From Chara braunii (lineage: Eukaryota > Streptophyta > Charophyceae > Charales > Characeae): 42,362 nt of DNA. The DNA lies in NCBI GenBank assembly GCA_003427395.1, contig BFEA01000123.1:2747585-2789946 (forward strand), in the 5' to 3' direction. Below the pieces are notes generated by a model. That model saw only the letters and a list, made by a program, of their open reading frames with translations, was not told the DNA's origin and made no database searches. Shown here in pieces: positions 42,149-42,362 of this stretch. Each line of letters opens with the position of its first letter. Positions within the stretch are counted from its first letter, which is position 1. The translations under genes were made by a program, and so were the position numbers.

Positions 42149-42362
42149 TAGGTGGGCCAAAGCCCCGTGGCACCACCGGTCAGCTGAGCGGCTCTAGATG
42201 ATTGAAAATCATAGTAGTTTACTCGTCCGCCCCTAGCATAGTTTGAAGTAGGCCTGTACTTCAACAGTTCAGACATGTATCAACTGATCTGAGGCCATTA
42301 TCCCCACGCCGTCCATAGCACTGTGTCCCAAAGAGGGAAAGGAGCGCAAGGCACAAAAAAAA
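42149..42362. other. Window end
   Basis: A CCCCGTGGCACC phrase next to the U6 relic resembles the CCCCGTGGTGTACC phrase beside the U6 relic of copy 3 (complement of 31890-31905). Nothing else was recognised. The window ends in an A-run. Confidence 0.4.

Noticed and set aside
13000-42362. Integrase, RNase H or aspartic protease domains in family L
   Set aside because: I looked for their signature motifs in all frames near the L copies and saw none.

Overview
This is repeat-dominated nuclear DNA from a eukaryote, most likely a land plant with a large genome. Three U6 snRNA relics are present, and the best-preserved 5' ends carry the short UCCNUCNGGACAU-type stem-loop typical of plant U6 rather than the longer animal form. 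Everything else is transposon debris, tandem arrays, microsatellites and two runs of N (16807-16945 and 31569-31618). I found no intact protein-coding gene. The open frames are short, lack recognisable domains, or are low-complexity translations, except for a decayed LINE reverse transcriptase on the minus strand.

Layout. 1-6430: microsatellites, a long fold-back (1458-1881), a tRNA-like sequence with Pol III boxes (2211-2290) beside a bare poly-A insertion with a target-site duplication (2277-2319), three scattered pieces of one small repeat, and unrecognised sequence. 6431-10134: a U6 relic and two elements that share terminal inverted repeats (7781-7944 and 9314-10134). 10780-12353: a GTT/T tract, a ~225-bp tandem repeat, and copy A of a GC-rich dispersed repeat (called R1 here). 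13000-19400: an LTR-like segment (family L, copy 1) with a 66-bp array, followed by a conserved leader, an 85-bp array and CT/CA microsatellites around a gap. 19993-20728: a 368-bp tandem duplication related to R1. 21790-25085: the LINE. 25086-25514: R1 copy B. 25544-27641: a ~480-bp direct repeat pair enclosing a 950-bp inverted-repeat element with a purine-rich core. 27790-30945: L copy 2. 31474-35540: the distal part of L copy 3, minus strand, containing a truncated U6 and GC-rich repeats. 35615-38300: L copy 3. 38755-39325: R1 copy C, minus strand. 39376-42362: a fourth L-type leader with a 366-bp duplication, gag-like acidic frames, and another U6 relic.

The most interesting structure is family L. 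Three LTR-like copies share start, middle and end sequences, but each has a different tandem array in the same slot before the 3' end. At least three copies of the following leader exist, each followed by its own unrelated-looking internal duplication and then a GT-donor-like site running into a CT tract. In two of these (copies 3 and 4) a U6 snRNA relic lies antisense to the element about 3 kb past the leader, with similar flanking sequence, so U6 seems to have been captured by an ancestor of the family. No pol-type domain was seen in any copy, so the family looks non-autonomous. All similarity statements come from reading the sequence by eye; no alignment or database search was run.
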